Below are positions 53,424-64,000 of a DNA stretch of 64,000 nucleotides, piece by piece; the first letter of the stretch is position 1, and the number at the start of each line of letters is the position of its first letter. This DNA is from Ceratobasidium sp. AG-K (taxonomy: Eukaryota; Basidiomycota; Agaricomycetes; Cantharellales; Ceratobasidiaceae), in the NCBI GenBank assembly GCA_037039685.1, contig JAWNGF010000001.1, positions 9,052,001 to 9,116,000 on the forward strand, in the 5' to 3' direction. The notes below the pieces were generated by a model, which was not told where the DNA came from, searched no databases, and saw nothing but the letters and a program-made list of their open reading frames with translations. The position numbers were made by a program, and so were the translations under genes.

Positions 53424-55417
53424 TTAGAGGGAGACCCCTTCTTTTCCCGAGTCTTCCGTAATTGTTGCCTCCCTTCCTTTAATGCTAGGTTCCGTTGTAA
53501 TCCATTCCTTGGACGGGCATTTGAATGAACGGTGTCCTTCTTGTCTGCACTTCAGGCAGCGGTTGGTTGCTATCCTTGCTTTGTAAACTTCGTCGGGTAG
53601 CCGCTTTGTAGAGGATTGTCTGCTGGCGGTTGCTTGAGGTGTCCTCTTTCCTGTAGAGGTCTTGATTTGTTGCAATTTCTGGTCAATAGAGATTGCAATG
53701 GAGATCCACTGGTCCAGTGACAGCTCCCGCTCCGTCCCGTCTTCGCTAATTAGGGTCAATTCGAATCAAGCTAGTTCGGTCTTTACTTCGGGCTTCAGTC
53801 CTTCCTTGAATTGGTTGATCAGTTCTTCCTGTCCCCAGTTGACGTCGACCAATAAGTAACGGAATTCAGAAGCATAGTTTGCTACTGAATTGTTCTGCTT
53901 GCATTTCCTGATATCGATTTCGGCCTTTGCCTTTTTGTTGGGGTTGCTAAATTGTTCCATGAAGTGGGTCTTGAAGTTTGCCCATGAGGCTAGGTTTTCA
54001 ATATTTTCTCCTTGGTTTAGTGATTGGAGCAGTACTTGTGCCCAATGGGTGGCCGCTTTGTTTTCTGATTTGAAGTTGGCAAGTGCTTCGCGGATACGTT
54101 CTTCATGTGAGTTATATTGATTGCCCAGTCGGACAAAATAACTTTCCATTTGAGTGATGAACATTTCAGCGCCTTCTCCCTTTTTTCTGTCGAAGGAATC
54201 TGGGCGTGTAACTTTAGGGCGAAATGTTTTTCCGCTGGCGTTGGTCAACCGTTGAAGCCTTTGTTCTAGATCCTCGATCCTGGTTGATTCTGCTTCTGGA
54301 TGTGGTGGGGAATTTGATCGTCTAGAAAGATGCTCAGCATGTAGGGAAGCTTTGTCCATTTCTTCCCGAAGGTTGTTGATGGTTTCTTGTATTGTTGTGA
54401 CTTTTGTAGCAGTAGCGTTTCCCTCTTGTCGTAGGTTTTCTAGCCCTTGAGTTACTGCTTTGTTCCATTCAAATTGCCCTTGCCTAGTGGTATTGAGTTC
54501 CTCGCGTATATTGTTTACTAGTCCTTGTGTATTTGTGACCTCATTTCGTAGTCTGGTTACATCTTGCCCTACTAGGAAGGTATTATGTTCGCTATTTCTT
54601 GAGGTATTGAGGATATCTGTGAGTGTTCCTTGTAGGGTGTTGATGGAATCGTTGAAGATTTGTTGGTTATTTGCTAAGACCTGAGTGGATTGTTCTAACC
54701 CGTTGAGTCTTCTATCGACAGTTATCCTCATGCCATCAATAATCCTTAAGAGCGCGTTGTGTCTTCCAAGGTGAAGATCGTCAAGGTCGTCTAAGTTGTT
54801 AATCATGGTTCTACTGCTGGAGCTAGAACTTGAGCTGGGAATCCTAGGGCCGACTTGTTCTTCAGCTGCTGTTGGTTGCCGGGAATACCCTTGCGGTACA
54901 TATGGCGGTGCAGGGTTGATTGGTGTCCCGGCTTGAGAGCTTATTTGGATCGGCCTGACATTGGTTATGGTTCCTGTGATCTGTGGGACTTGAGCGGCGT
55001 GGGGAATGTGTGGTGTGGGAGGTGGTCTGATAGGCACAAGGCATACGCCTCCATGAGCTTCGGGTTGGGGAGAAAAAAACTGTCTTCTGGATCCCAAAGA
55101 CCATAGTGGTCGCGAGGGTCCTGGGCTTGCATTTGAAATTGGGATACGGATTGCGACCGGTGTGGGGTCCTCAGTCATATCCCCTGGTTCCCTAGCAACC
55201 CTGGTAGGTTCTTCCTGAACGACTGAGATGTTCTCAGTGTTGAATGTCCCTGGCATAGAAGCCTGGCTCTGTGGGCGAGACCTTGCTGGTCCTCCCGCTC
55301 GTGCTTGTGCAATATCTTGTTTGTTGAGGGACTTGTGGGTCTCAAAACTCTACTTGGTCCTCTTCTTATTGATATTGGTGTTGCGAGGCGTGACCCTGCG
55401 TCTTCTTGAATAGACAT
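53424..55417 (-). pseudogene. A2 Gag, frameshift and stop
   Basis: Gag starts with MSIQEDAGSR (ATG 55417). One base is missing near 55331 compared with A1 (a TT reduced to T on the sense strand), which shifts the frame before the MPGTFNTENI segment. TGA at 53768-53766 replaces a CGA of A1 inside the capsid C-terminus. The CCHC knuckle reads CLKCRQEGHRSFKC. The slip site is at 53448-53442. Confidence 0.88.
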
Positions 55418-55439
55418 GTTTGTTAAGCTTGTTTTGTAA

Positions 55440-55897
55440 TGTCGTAAGCTTCTTCTTGATGGCTATGAGAGGAGCCACGATGGAGAGTGGACGGCACTAA
55501 GACCTAAGTGACCTCTTGAGCCACAACACACTTAAGCATCTGTAGGCTCTTGAGGGTAGGGGTGGTTCTAAGTGTCACTCAAAGGGAATGTTTTGACAAG
55601 ACAAAACAAGCTGGGGTTACCAGGCTTGTTGGTCCTCTATATATATTCAGAAGGGGGCCGAGTCATACAAGGCGCAGCCACACGAGTCATACATAACAGC
55701 CAGTCAGGAGTGTCCATGTGAGTCATGCTGTATGAACAGACATGACTCGTACAAAGCACAGCCGCGTTACACAATGTAACAGAATAACCACAAGAAGGTG
55801 GCAACGCGGCAAACGGAAACGGGGAACGTAACACAAAGAGGGAAAACAGGCGGGCGCGACAACGGGCGAGTCTGATGGAGTGAGCTAGCTCACGACA
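55440..55897 (-). repeat. A2 5' LTR
   Basis: This 458-bp LTR shares private variants with 41727-42184. The sequence directly to the right belongs to element D, not to C2. Confidence 0.92.
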
Positions 55898-56249
55898 AAG
55901 ATCCAAAATAACTTGCTATACAGGAAAGGTTGGGTCTATGTTCCTAGCAACAACAAGCTCAAGCAACAAATCTTGGAACTCCATCATGACAACAAGGCAG
56001 CCGGTCACATGGGGCAAGCAAAGACTTTGGAATTGATCAAGCGGGAATACTGGTGGCCATCAATGAAGGTGTTTATCAACAAATACGTGTCATCCTGCAA
56101 CTTGTGCCAATGAAGCAAACCAATCAACCAGCGCCCCCTAGGAGAATTGCAACCACTAGAGCTCCCCTCTAAACCCTGGCAACACATTTTGGTTGATATG
56201 ATTGTCAAACTACCCTTATCAAGAGGCCTAGACTCTATTCTGGTTATTG
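55898..56249 (+). pseudogene. D integrase, zinc-finger part
   Basis: The frame gives LYRKGWVYVPSNNKLKQQIL, then HHDNKAAGHMGQAKTLELIK and SCNLCQ, a complete H-H-C-C integrase zinc finger. TGA at 56111-56113 follows CLC-Q. After it the frame reads into the start of the catalytic core (PWQHILVDMIVKLPLS), which ends at B2. Confidence 0.88.
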
Positions 56250-56254
56250 TCAAC

Positions 56255-56729
56255 TGTCGTAAGCTTCTTCTTAGTGGCTATGAGACAAGCCGCAATGGAG
56301 AGTGGACAGCACTAAGACCTAAGTGACCTCTTGAACCGCAACACACTTAAGTGTCTGTAGGCTCTAAAGGGTAGGGGTGGTTCAAAGTGTCACTCAAAGG
56401 GGATGTTTGACGAGACAAAACAAGCTAGGGTTACCAGGCTTGTTGGTCCTCTATATATATTCTCAAAGTGGCCAAGTCATACAAAGCGTAGCCACATGAG
56501 TCACAACAGTCTACCAATCAGGAGTGTCCGTGTGAGTCATGCTGTATGAACAGACATGACTTGTACAAAGCACAGCCGCGTTACACAGTGTAATACATAA
56601 CCACAAGAAGGTGGCAACGCGGCAGGAAAACAAGGGGAAAGACAAACAAAGAACAAACACAAGCACAAATGCCAGACAAGAGAGGATGAGACGTAGACAA
56701 GTCCGATGTCAAGAGCATGGCTCACGACA
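56255..56729 (-). repeat. B2 3' LTR
   Basis: This 475-bp LTR runs from TGTCGTAAGC to CTCACGACA. It differs from 63043-63517 at about six sites, all transitions. Confidence 0.93.
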
Positions 56730-56774
56730 TTACTCCCCCCTTAAGGTCCTTGAGGAGAACCCGAAAGGGCCAAT

Positions 56775-57539
56775 CTACTGCACCCAGCAGTCCTTGTTGA
56801 CCTTTTCGACTAGGGAGTTGAGCTTGTCCTCCTTTTCCTCCGTGAGGTTGATGGGGTTGAACACAGTGTTACCTGGTTCATCGCAGTGTTCCTCCCACTT
56901 CTCCCAGGTCTTCTCGTCCGTCCAATCTGCCTAGGACCAGTCCATGACCCTCTCCTGCTCCTCCACATGGTCCTTGTCCCATTGTTGTACGTCCAGCTTG
57001 ATCTCCTTCCATTCCAACAAGTCCGCATCCTTTTCCTGCCACCAGAATGGCTTCCATTCGAACTTCCCCCTCTGGTAGCGTCCCTGCTCCATCCTCCAGT
57101 CCGCCAAGTCTGCTTCATAGTTCTTGTCCCATGCGTCGTTCCATCGAGGCCTCATAGTAGGAGGACAGCCATTGTATCCTGGAACCCATTTGCTGCTGTA
57201 GGCTCCTTCTTGTCCCCATTTGACCACCCTGAGTTTGTGCATGGATAGCAACACGACTTTGGATACTTGGAAGGCTGCGCATCCTCGGCATACATAGATG
57301 TCCTTTTGCTGGAGCTGCATGCGTGTTGGCCATTTTTTGCCGACCCATTTGAACTCTCCCAAGTTGGAGTGCAGGATGTCGTCAGAGGCACGGAATTGGA
57401 GTCGCCCTGGACTCTGCTGGGACCTTTTGAAGACGTAGAGGGCTGCTCCCGAGTCCAGGATGCGGGCCATCTGGAAGGCTGGCCCGTCGAGGACGCGGAC
57501 AAGGTTGTTGGCAATGGTGGCACAAGTGATGGCGGGCAT
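56775..57539 (-). pseudogene. ORF3 of B2, one stop
   Basis: The frame is exactly 765 nt, MPAITCATIANNL to KDCWVQ. It is interrupted by TAG at 56933-56931, where B1 has AAG; this is not a CpG change. The remaining residues follow B1 closely. Confidence 0.88.
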
Positions 57540-60500
57540 AGTGTGCAAAAGAGATTTAGGGCTTTAAGTGTGTAGTGCGGGTTGGAAAGTGAGCAAGTTC
57601 TGCAAGTTGTGTTGTTGTCCCGTTCTGCTCTCCCTTTAATACTTCTCGTTTTGTAGTTTGATGGTGTTGGGGTGTTTGGGAAGTCCTTCAAGAACTTCCT
57701 CATTATTACTTTGAGGTGACCAAAATCCTCTGCTTGTTGTTCTGTGTCTTCTTTTTCATCATAACCCTTCCATCTAACCCTGTAGAACAGCCCGTCCTTT
57801 GTTTCCTTCCAGTCCACAATTTTCTCCACTTTGTATTCTTCCTCTCCTTCTTCCGTTGTGATTGGCGGCGGTCGGGGTTGGTTTCTGTGAAAGTTTTCGT
57901 CTTTTCTGTATGTACTAAGAAGATTGCTGTGGAACACAGGGTGTATTCTCATGGTTTTTGGAAGCTCCAATTCGTAGGCGTGGCTTGATATGATTTTCTT
58001 GATCTTGAAAGGACCATATTTCTTGTTGTCAAGTTTCCTGTTGGGACAGTTTGTCTTTAAGTTTTGTCCGTAAAGCCAGACAAGGTCGTCCTCTTTGTAT
58101 TTTGGTTGGTGTTCCACAGTGTCCTTTCTCCTGTGCCATTCCATAGCTGCTTTAGCTTCGTCCCATACTTCCTGCCAGCTGTTAGCTTTTTGATTTGCTT
58201 CAGGAATTGTGGTAGCTTCTGTTAAAACATTCCATAGTGGTTCTCTGCCGTTGACGATCTCGAAAGGGGTTTTTCCTGTGATCCCATGTTGCTGGTTGTT
58301 GTAGCAGAATTCTGCAATAGGAAGTAGTTTGGCCCAGTTGTCTTGCCTGTAGTTAACAAATGTGCAAAGCCATGCTTCTATCCACTGGTTTATCCGTTCC
58401 GTTATTCCGTCTGTTTGTGGATGATATGCCGTACTGAACATTGGCTTTGTTCCGATTTTTTGGTAGAGGGCCTTCAGGAACTTGCTGTTGAAAGTTGTTC
58501 CTCTCTCCGAAACTGTGCTCCGTGGGAAGCCGTGTAATCTCCAAACATTCTTCAGGAAAAGATCGGCAAGTTGATCTGCCGTTGTTGATTCTTTGCATGC
58601 TATGAAGTGTGCCATGCAAGAGAACCGATCCACCACCACTAGAATGCTGTCGTTGCTTTGTGATTTTGGAAGTTTTACAATGAAATCGTATGCAATATCC
58701 TCCCATGGACTGTTTGGGATCTCGAGTGCTTTCAGTGGCACTTGGCTTTTTGTTCCTTTTGCCCGTTGGCACTGTTCACAAGAGTCAATGTATTTGTTTA
58801 CTGTTGCTTTAAGTCCAGGCCAGTAGTACTTTCTTGAGATTAGCTCTAGCATCTGGGCTTGACCTTGGTGCCCTGCCATTGGTGAATCATGGTGTAGTCT
58901 GAGGATTTTTAGCCTAGTGTCCTTGTCTTCTGGCACATAGATTCTCCCATCTATCCAGAGCAGGTTTTCCTTGAAGTTGTAGTTCCTGATTCCTTGTTGC
59001 ACTGATTTGGGCAGGGTCTCCTTCTCTTTGCACAATTCTATGATTTTCCTGATGCTCTTGTCTTTGGTTTGTGCTTCCCTAATATCCGCAATGATGTCGG
59101 ACTTGACTTCTCCGGCGAATCCTTTGAACTGTTCCTCCTTGATCATAATCTGCTCTGCTGTTGGTATCTCGCTATGATCCGCTCTTCTGGACAGTAGGTC
59201 TGGCTTTGTTGACATGTTCCCCGGCTGATAAACTATTTCAAAGTTGTAGGAAGCCAGGATTTGATGCCATCAAGCATGACATTGGTTAAATGTAGTCGCC
59301 TTCTTCCAGTATTGCAGGTTGCGGTGATTGGTGTAGATTGTTATTGGTTCTCTCGTTCCTTCTAGATGCAATCGCCAGTGTTTCAGTGATTCCACAATTG
59401 CCATCAATTCCTTGTTGTGAACATCGTAGTTCATTTGTGCAGCGTTAAAGGATTTTGATAGGAAAGCGATCAGGTGTAAGTAACCGTCGTCTTGCCTTTG
59501 AGAGAGTATTGAACCCATAGCAACGCCGCTTGTGTCGGTTTCCAATATGTAAGGGTTTGATGGATCTGGATGTTGCAGTAGTGGTTCCTTACATATTTCC
59601 TTTTTCAGGTTATTGAAAGCATCCTGTTGTTCTGCTTCCCATTTCCATTTCTGGTCCTTCCTTGTTAGAATGGTTAAGGGTTTTGCTAGGCCGCTGAAGT
59701 TTGGTACAAATTGCCTGTAAAAGTTTGCAAATCCTAGGAAGGCTTGGACCTGTTTGACTGTCCTTGGTTCCTTCCATTCCTTTATTGCTTTGACTTTTTC
59801 CTCTTGCATCAATATTCCTTCCTTGCTGATATTTATTCCTGTGTAGACAAGTTTCTTGACAAAAAATTCGCATTTTGGGAGTTTCGCAAAGAGGTTGTTA
59901 TCCAACAGGATTTTGAGTACCTTTCAAACATCCTCCACATGCTGGCTCCGGTCCTTGGAGAAAATTAATATGTTGTCGATGTAAACAATGACACAGATGT
60001 CAATTAGGTTGTGGAAAATATGATTCATATATCGTTGGAATGTTGCCAGCGCGTTTTTCAATCCGAAGGGCATGACAATATATTCGAATAGGCCTTCCTT
60101 GGTTTGGAATGCTGTTTTCCATTTGTCTCCTTCCTTGACTCAGATGTTGTTGAACCCCATACGCAAGTCTATCTTAGAAAAGATTTTTGCGTCCTTGATC
60201 TTGTCAAGGAGATCTTCCATTAGTGGCATAGGGAAGCGGTCGTCCTTTGTTATCTTGTTGATCGGGCCAAAGTGTTGAACCAACCTGAGTTCTGGGGGTT
60301 TTTCCGGGTCCTTTGGGTCCTGTCCCTTTTTGACAAAGAAGGTTGCTGCGGCTACTGGTGACTTGCTTGGTTGGATTTTGCCTGCCGCTAGTTCCTCATC
60401 CAGGTACTTTCTAAGTGCTATGGATTCTGCAGGTGAGAGTGGAATTGGCCTAGCTGGTTTAGGAAGGTCTGCTCCTTCCACTAGATCAATGCAACAGTCG

Positions 60501-61038
60501 TATGGACAATGGTCTGGTATGCTTTTAAATTTTTCCTTGCTAAAGACTTCTGCATAATCTTTGAATTCTTTGGGTATGTCTTCAATTTCTGCGGCTTTTC
60601 CAAGGATGTTGTCTGGTTGCCAGGAAATTTCTTTTGATAGCCAATCAATTATTGGATTGGCTTCCTCTAGCCATTCTAACCCCAGAATCAAGTGTATATC
60701 TCCAGTAGGCATGGCAAAGAAGTTTTGCTTGAAGTTTCTTCCATATAGCTCAAATTCCAGATTTGCTTTGAAATGGATTTGATGTGACAGTTCCTTTCCT
60801 TGTATTCCAATTATTTTTCTAGGTGTTGGCAGTTCAATAAGAGTCACATTGTTTCTTTGGGCCCAAGTGATGTCAATGAAGTTTCTTGATGCTCCTGAGT
60901 CAATGAGAGTAGCGATGGGTTCCATGATTCCAGTAATATTCGTGTAGACAATTGTTGATTCGCTGGTAGCTCTAAGGTACATTGTTTCCATTACTGGTTT
61001 GTTGGTCTCTCCACACATGGTTAGAGGGAGACCTCGCC
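57152..61038 (-). pseudogene. B2 Pol, several stops
   Basis: Protease has LIDSGASRNFID, the integrase core has TVSERGTTFNSKF (Asp of the usual SD-x-G changed to Glu) and STAYHPQTDGITERINQW, and the chromodomain has EYKVEKIVDWKETKDG. The RT motif YIDD reads as VYIDNIL in this copy, so catalysis would be lost. TGA codons are at 60142-60140, 59936-59934 and 59272-59270. The last two are shared with B1. The integrase-to-ORF3 part (59215-57152) is open throughout. Confidence 0.9.
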
Positions 61039-63018
61039 TTTTCCCGACTCGGATTCCTCTTCTATTTTTCCTTCCCTTCCCTTGAGGTTAGGTTCCTCCT
61101 TTTTCCATTCCTTCTCCGGGCACTTGGCCAGCATGTGTTTGTCTGATCCGCATTTTAGGCAGCATTTCAAGGAAATCCTAGCCTTGTAAACCTCATCTGG
61201 AAGTCTTTTTGTAGAGGTAGAGGGTGCTGTTACTGTCTTCTTCCCCGTTGTGCTCTTGATTGCTTGTAGTTTCTGATCAATAGAGATTGCGATTGATATC
61301 CATCGGTCAAGGGATAGCTCTCGCTCTGTTCCATCTTCGTTGATCAGGGTTAGTTCGAAACAAGCCAGTTCGGTTTTGACCTCAGGCTTCAACCCTTCCT
61401 TGAATTGGTTGATCAGAGCTTCCTCTCCCCAGTTTACGTCTACCAGAAGGTATTGGAATTCCGAAGCATAGTTTGCCACCAAGTTGATTTGTTTGCATCT
61501 TTGGATGTCCGATTCGGCTTTAGCTTTTTTGTTAGGGTTGCTGAACTGTTCCATGAAGTGTGTTTTGAAGTTCTCCCATGAGGCGAGATTTTGGTTATTT
61601 CCTCCTTGGTTAAGCAATCGTAAGAGTACTTGTGCCCAGTGGGTGGCGGCTTTGTTCTTGGATTTGAAGTTCGCTAGGGCTTCGCGGATCCTTTCTTTGT
61701 CAGAAGTGTATTGATCACCTAGACGTACAAAGTAGCTCTCCATTTGCGTGATGAACATTTCAGCGCCTTCTCCTTTCTTCCCGTCGAAGGCTTCCGGACG
61801 AGTAACCTTGGGACGACGCGGTCCACTACCAATGTTTGGGTTTTTGATCAGTTGTTGGATTCTCAGTTCTAATTCGTCGATCCTGGTAGATTCTGCGTCT
61901 GGATGTGATGGAGAATTTGATTGTCTAGACGGGATCCTGTGCAGGGATGCTTCGTCTATTTCTTCTTGCATATTGTTGATGGTTTCCTGAACTTCAGTGA
62001 TCTTGGCAGTGAAGGAAGTTCCTTCCTGTTGTAAGGTTTCTAGTCCTTGTGTTACTGCCTTGTTCCATTTGAGTTGCCCTTGTCTGGTAGTGTTAAGTTC
62101 TTTGCGCACGTTGTTCACAAGTCCTTGGGTGTTGGTAACCTCATTTTGAAGGCGGGTTACATCTTGACCGACTAGAAAAGAATTATGTTCGCCATTTCTA
62201 GCCAAGTTCAGAATGTCCGTCAAGGTGCCTTGTAGGGTATTGATGGAGTTGTTAAAGATCTGCTGGTTGTTTGCCAGGACTTGTGTGGCCTGTTCCAGGC
62301 CGCCAAGCCTTCAATTGATAGTGACTCTCATCCCGTCTATGACCCTAAGGACAGCGTTGTGTCTTCCCTCTAGAAGATTGTTCAGATTGTCTAGATTACT
62401 GATTACGGTCCCCCTGCTGGAGCTGGAGCTTGAACTTGAGCTTCCTGGATCACCGGCGTTTTGTTGTACCGGGGCCAATTGTCCGGAGTAACCCTGTGGA
62501 ACATATGGTGGTGCCGGAATTGCTGGTGTTACTGGCTGGGAAGCCATTGGGATTGGTCCAGCATTGGTGATGGTTCCTCCAATTTGAGGGACCGTGGGAA
62601 TATTGGAAATGTGTGGTGTAGGAGGAGGTCTAATGGGGGCAAGCGACACGCCCCCATGAGCTTCCGGTTGGGGAGAAAAGAACTGTCTCCTAAGCCCTAG
62701 TAGCCACAGAGGACGCGATGGCCCTGGACTTCCTGTTGAAATTTGAATTACAGCTGGGGTGGGGTCATTTGTAAGATCTCCTGGTTCTCTATTCGTGATA
62801 GTGAGTTCTTCTTCTTGTACCGTTATCATGTCGGCAATGCCAAAAGCCCCTGGCATTGATGTTTGACTTTGGGGACGTGATCGGGCAGGTCCTCCCCCTT
62901 GAACTTGTGCAATATCTTGTTTGTTTAGTGATCCTGTGGGCCTTGCGGCTCGACTGGGTCCTCTTCTTGTTGATATGGTGGAAGCGGGACGTGATCCTCC
63001 ATCTTCCTGAATAGACAT
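61021..63018 (-). pseudogene. B2 Gag, one stop
   Basis: The frame is 665 codons from MSIQEDGGSR. Organisation is as in B1: proline/serine-rich start, coiled-coil-like middle, capsid (MFITQMESYFVRLGDQYTSD) and CCHC knuckle (CLKCGSDKHMLAKC). TGA at 62313-62311 interrupts it; B1 has CAA there, so CGA was probably ancestral. The slip site GGGAAAA is at 61045-61039 and the -1 frame is open. Confidence 0.9.
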
Positions 63019-63042
63019 GTTGTTGATAAGCTTGTTTTGTAA

Positions 63043-63517
63043 TGTTGTAAGCTTCTTCTTAGTGGCTATGAGACAAGCCGCAATGGAGAGTGGACAGCAC
63101 TAAGACCTAAGTGACCTCTTGAACCGCAACACACTTAAGTGTCTGTAGGCTCTAAAGGGTAGGGGTGGTTCAAAGTGTCACTCAAAGGGGATGTTTGACG
63201 AGACAAAACAAGCTAGGGTTACCAGGCTTGTTGGTCCTCTATATATATTCTCAAAGTGGCCAAGTCATACAAAGCGTAGCCACATGAGTCACAACAGTCT
63301 ACCAATCAGGAGTGTCCGTGTGAGTCATGCTGTATGAACAGACATGACTCGTACAAAGCACAGCCGCGTTACACAGTGTAATACATAACCACAAGAAGGT
63401 GGCAACGCGGCAGGAAAACAAGGGGAAAGACAAACAAAGAACAAACACAAGCACAAATGCCAGATGAGAGAGGATGAGACGTAGACGAGTCCGATGTCGA
63501 GAGCATGGCTCACGACA
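63043..63517 (-). repeat. B2 5' LTR
   Basis: This 475-bp LTR begins TGTTGTAAGC and ends CTCACGACA. It holds the TATA box, the self-priming sequence and the TGACTC-type motifs. Confidence 0.93.
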
Positions 63518-64000
63518 TCAACACACTCACAAAAATGGCACACTTCATTCCCTGTACCAAGAAGATCACATCCCCTAAGTTAGCAGAATTGTTCATGGAA
63601 CACTGTTGGAAGCTGCATGGTACCCCAGAAACAGTCGTGTCAGATCAAGGCCCCACCTTTGCATCAAGGTTCATGAAAGAACTCTATCAGGCCCTGAAGA
63701 TTAGACCCAGACTCTCTACCACTTATCACCCTGAGACGGATGGCCAAACAGAACAAATCAACCAAATGGTAGAGGCCTTTCTGCGGACCTACATATCCTT
63801 TAGCCAGCATGATTGGGCTTCTTTGCTTCCCTTTGCCAAATTTGCGTATAACAATTCCTTCCACTCTAGCATTGGCATGACCCCTTTCTTTGCCAACTTG
63901 GCTTGTCACCCCTCCATTGATGGCACACCATTAGAAGACGGTTCAGTTCCAGAAGCCTTGGCTCACGCCCAGCACATCCACGACAACCTGGAAGAAGCCA
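63518..64000 (+). pseudogene. D integrase, catalytic core (runs off the window)
   Basis: The frame continues after B2 with KMAHFIPCTKKITSPKLAEL, then VVSDQGPTFASRF and TTYHPETDGQTEQINQ, the second and third acidic residues of the DDE core. The last visible segment is ALAHAQHIHDNLEEA. This part has no stop, but the stop at 56111 makes the copy defective. Confidence 0.88.

Larger units (their letters stand above)
42555..53441 (-). pseudogene. A2 Pol, split by C3, with stops
   Basis: The coding parts are 53441-51124 and 44176-42555. Domain content and order are as in A1: protease, RT (VIVYIDDILVFSKD), RNase H (ETDAYGVAMGAIL, with Ser changed to Tyr), integrase, chromodomain and the open tail over ORF3. 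C3 sits at the IP-KGPWEDI segment between zinc finger and core, with the duplication CTCCA. TGA at 53262-53260 and 52776-52774 replace CGA codons still present in A1. Confidence 0.9.
41727..55897 (-). mobile_element. Element A2: A-family element (minus), split by C3
   Basis: A2 is complete apart from C3 (44177-51123). Its two 458-bp LTRs share private variants (GATGGCTATGAGAGGAGCC, AGAAGGGGGCC) not seen in A1, so they belong together. The outer flanks do not show a target duplication: TTTTG on the left, AAGAT on the right; see findings. Confidence 0.9.
56255..63517 (-). mobile_element. Element B2: Ty3/Gypsy chromovirus with ORF3 (minus), in D integrase
   Basis: A complete 7.26-kb element flanked by TCAAC (56250-56254 and 63518-63522), with 475-bp LTRs. 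Gag, pol and ORF3 are all present but each carries stops. Confidence 0.95.
55898..64000 (+). mobile_element. Element D: fragment of another Ty3/Gypsy element, split by B2 and cut by the window end
   Basis: Only integrase sequence is visible, at 55898-56249 and 63518-64000, joined across B2 by the duplication TCAAC. No LTR of D is in the window. Confidence 0.85.

Noticed and set aside
55898..56249. Element D as the missing part of C2 or E
   Set aside because: D is on the plus strand and its integrase differs clearly from both, so it is a separate element.
1..64000. CRISPR arrays, bacterial-type operons or rRNA genes
   Set aside because: None was seen. All recognised genes are eukaryotic with spliceosomal introns, and the only direct repeats are LTRs and target duplications.

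Overview
The window looks like a chromosome segment of a basidiomycete fungus, most probably an Agaricomycete of the Rhizoctonia/Ceratobasidium type. The reasons are short 44-60 bp GT-AG introns, compact housekeeping genes, Tf2-like Ty3/Gypsy chromoviruses, a DUF6589-type transposase, and NACHT and protein-kinase remnants. The species assignment is inference from remembered protein families; no search was run. || Layout. (1) Bases 1-6303 are a dense housekeeping block: the 3' end of a mitochondrial mL45/Tim44-like gene, NMD3 (minus), RPB10 (plus, sharing a 133-bp divergent promoter with NMD3) and VPS16 (minus, convergent with RPB10). (2) Bases 6392-11987 are flanked by 39-bp terminal inverted repeats. 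They hold a broken DUF6589-type transposase-like gene and, converging on it, a RecQ-like helicase. I read this as one DNA mobile element. (3) Bases 12000-16510 are gene-poor: MITE-like elements, a decayed protein kinase, a 68-residue secreted cysteine-knot-like protein and a NACHT remnant. (4) Bases 16511-64000 are a nest of LTR retrotransposons. || The nest can be dated by 5-bp target duplications. Element E (minus) carries solo LTR F and is cut by C2. B1 sits in the LTR of C2 (TSD acaag). C1 sits in B1 gag (ggaag) and itself carries a solo A-type LTR (taaag). A1 sits in B1 integrase (tcccg). A2 follows, is split by C3 (ctcca), and has non-matching outer flanks. The last element, D, is split by B2 (tcaac) and runs off the window. 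|| Three families are present. A and B are related: LTRs of about 458 and 471-475 bp, gag, a -1 frameshift to pol with a chromodomain, then an extra conserved 254-codon ORF3. C has a 415-bp LTR, a 1.45-kb leader, gag and pol. All families show a 12-nt self-complementarity between the inferred RNA 5' end and the primer site, suggesting self-primed reverse transcription, and a GGGAAAA slip site just before the gag stop. || The most unusual observations are: (a) ORF3, an unrecognised accessory protein kept at nearly constant length in five copies, including a very diverged one; (b) the leader of C3, 1,451 nt without one ATG, yet holding two long ORFs joined by a canonical slip heptamer; (c) the TIR element pairing a DUF6589 protein with a helicase; (d) two stop codons shared by independently inserted B elements; (e) a strong bias of nonsense mutations to CGA-to-TGA.
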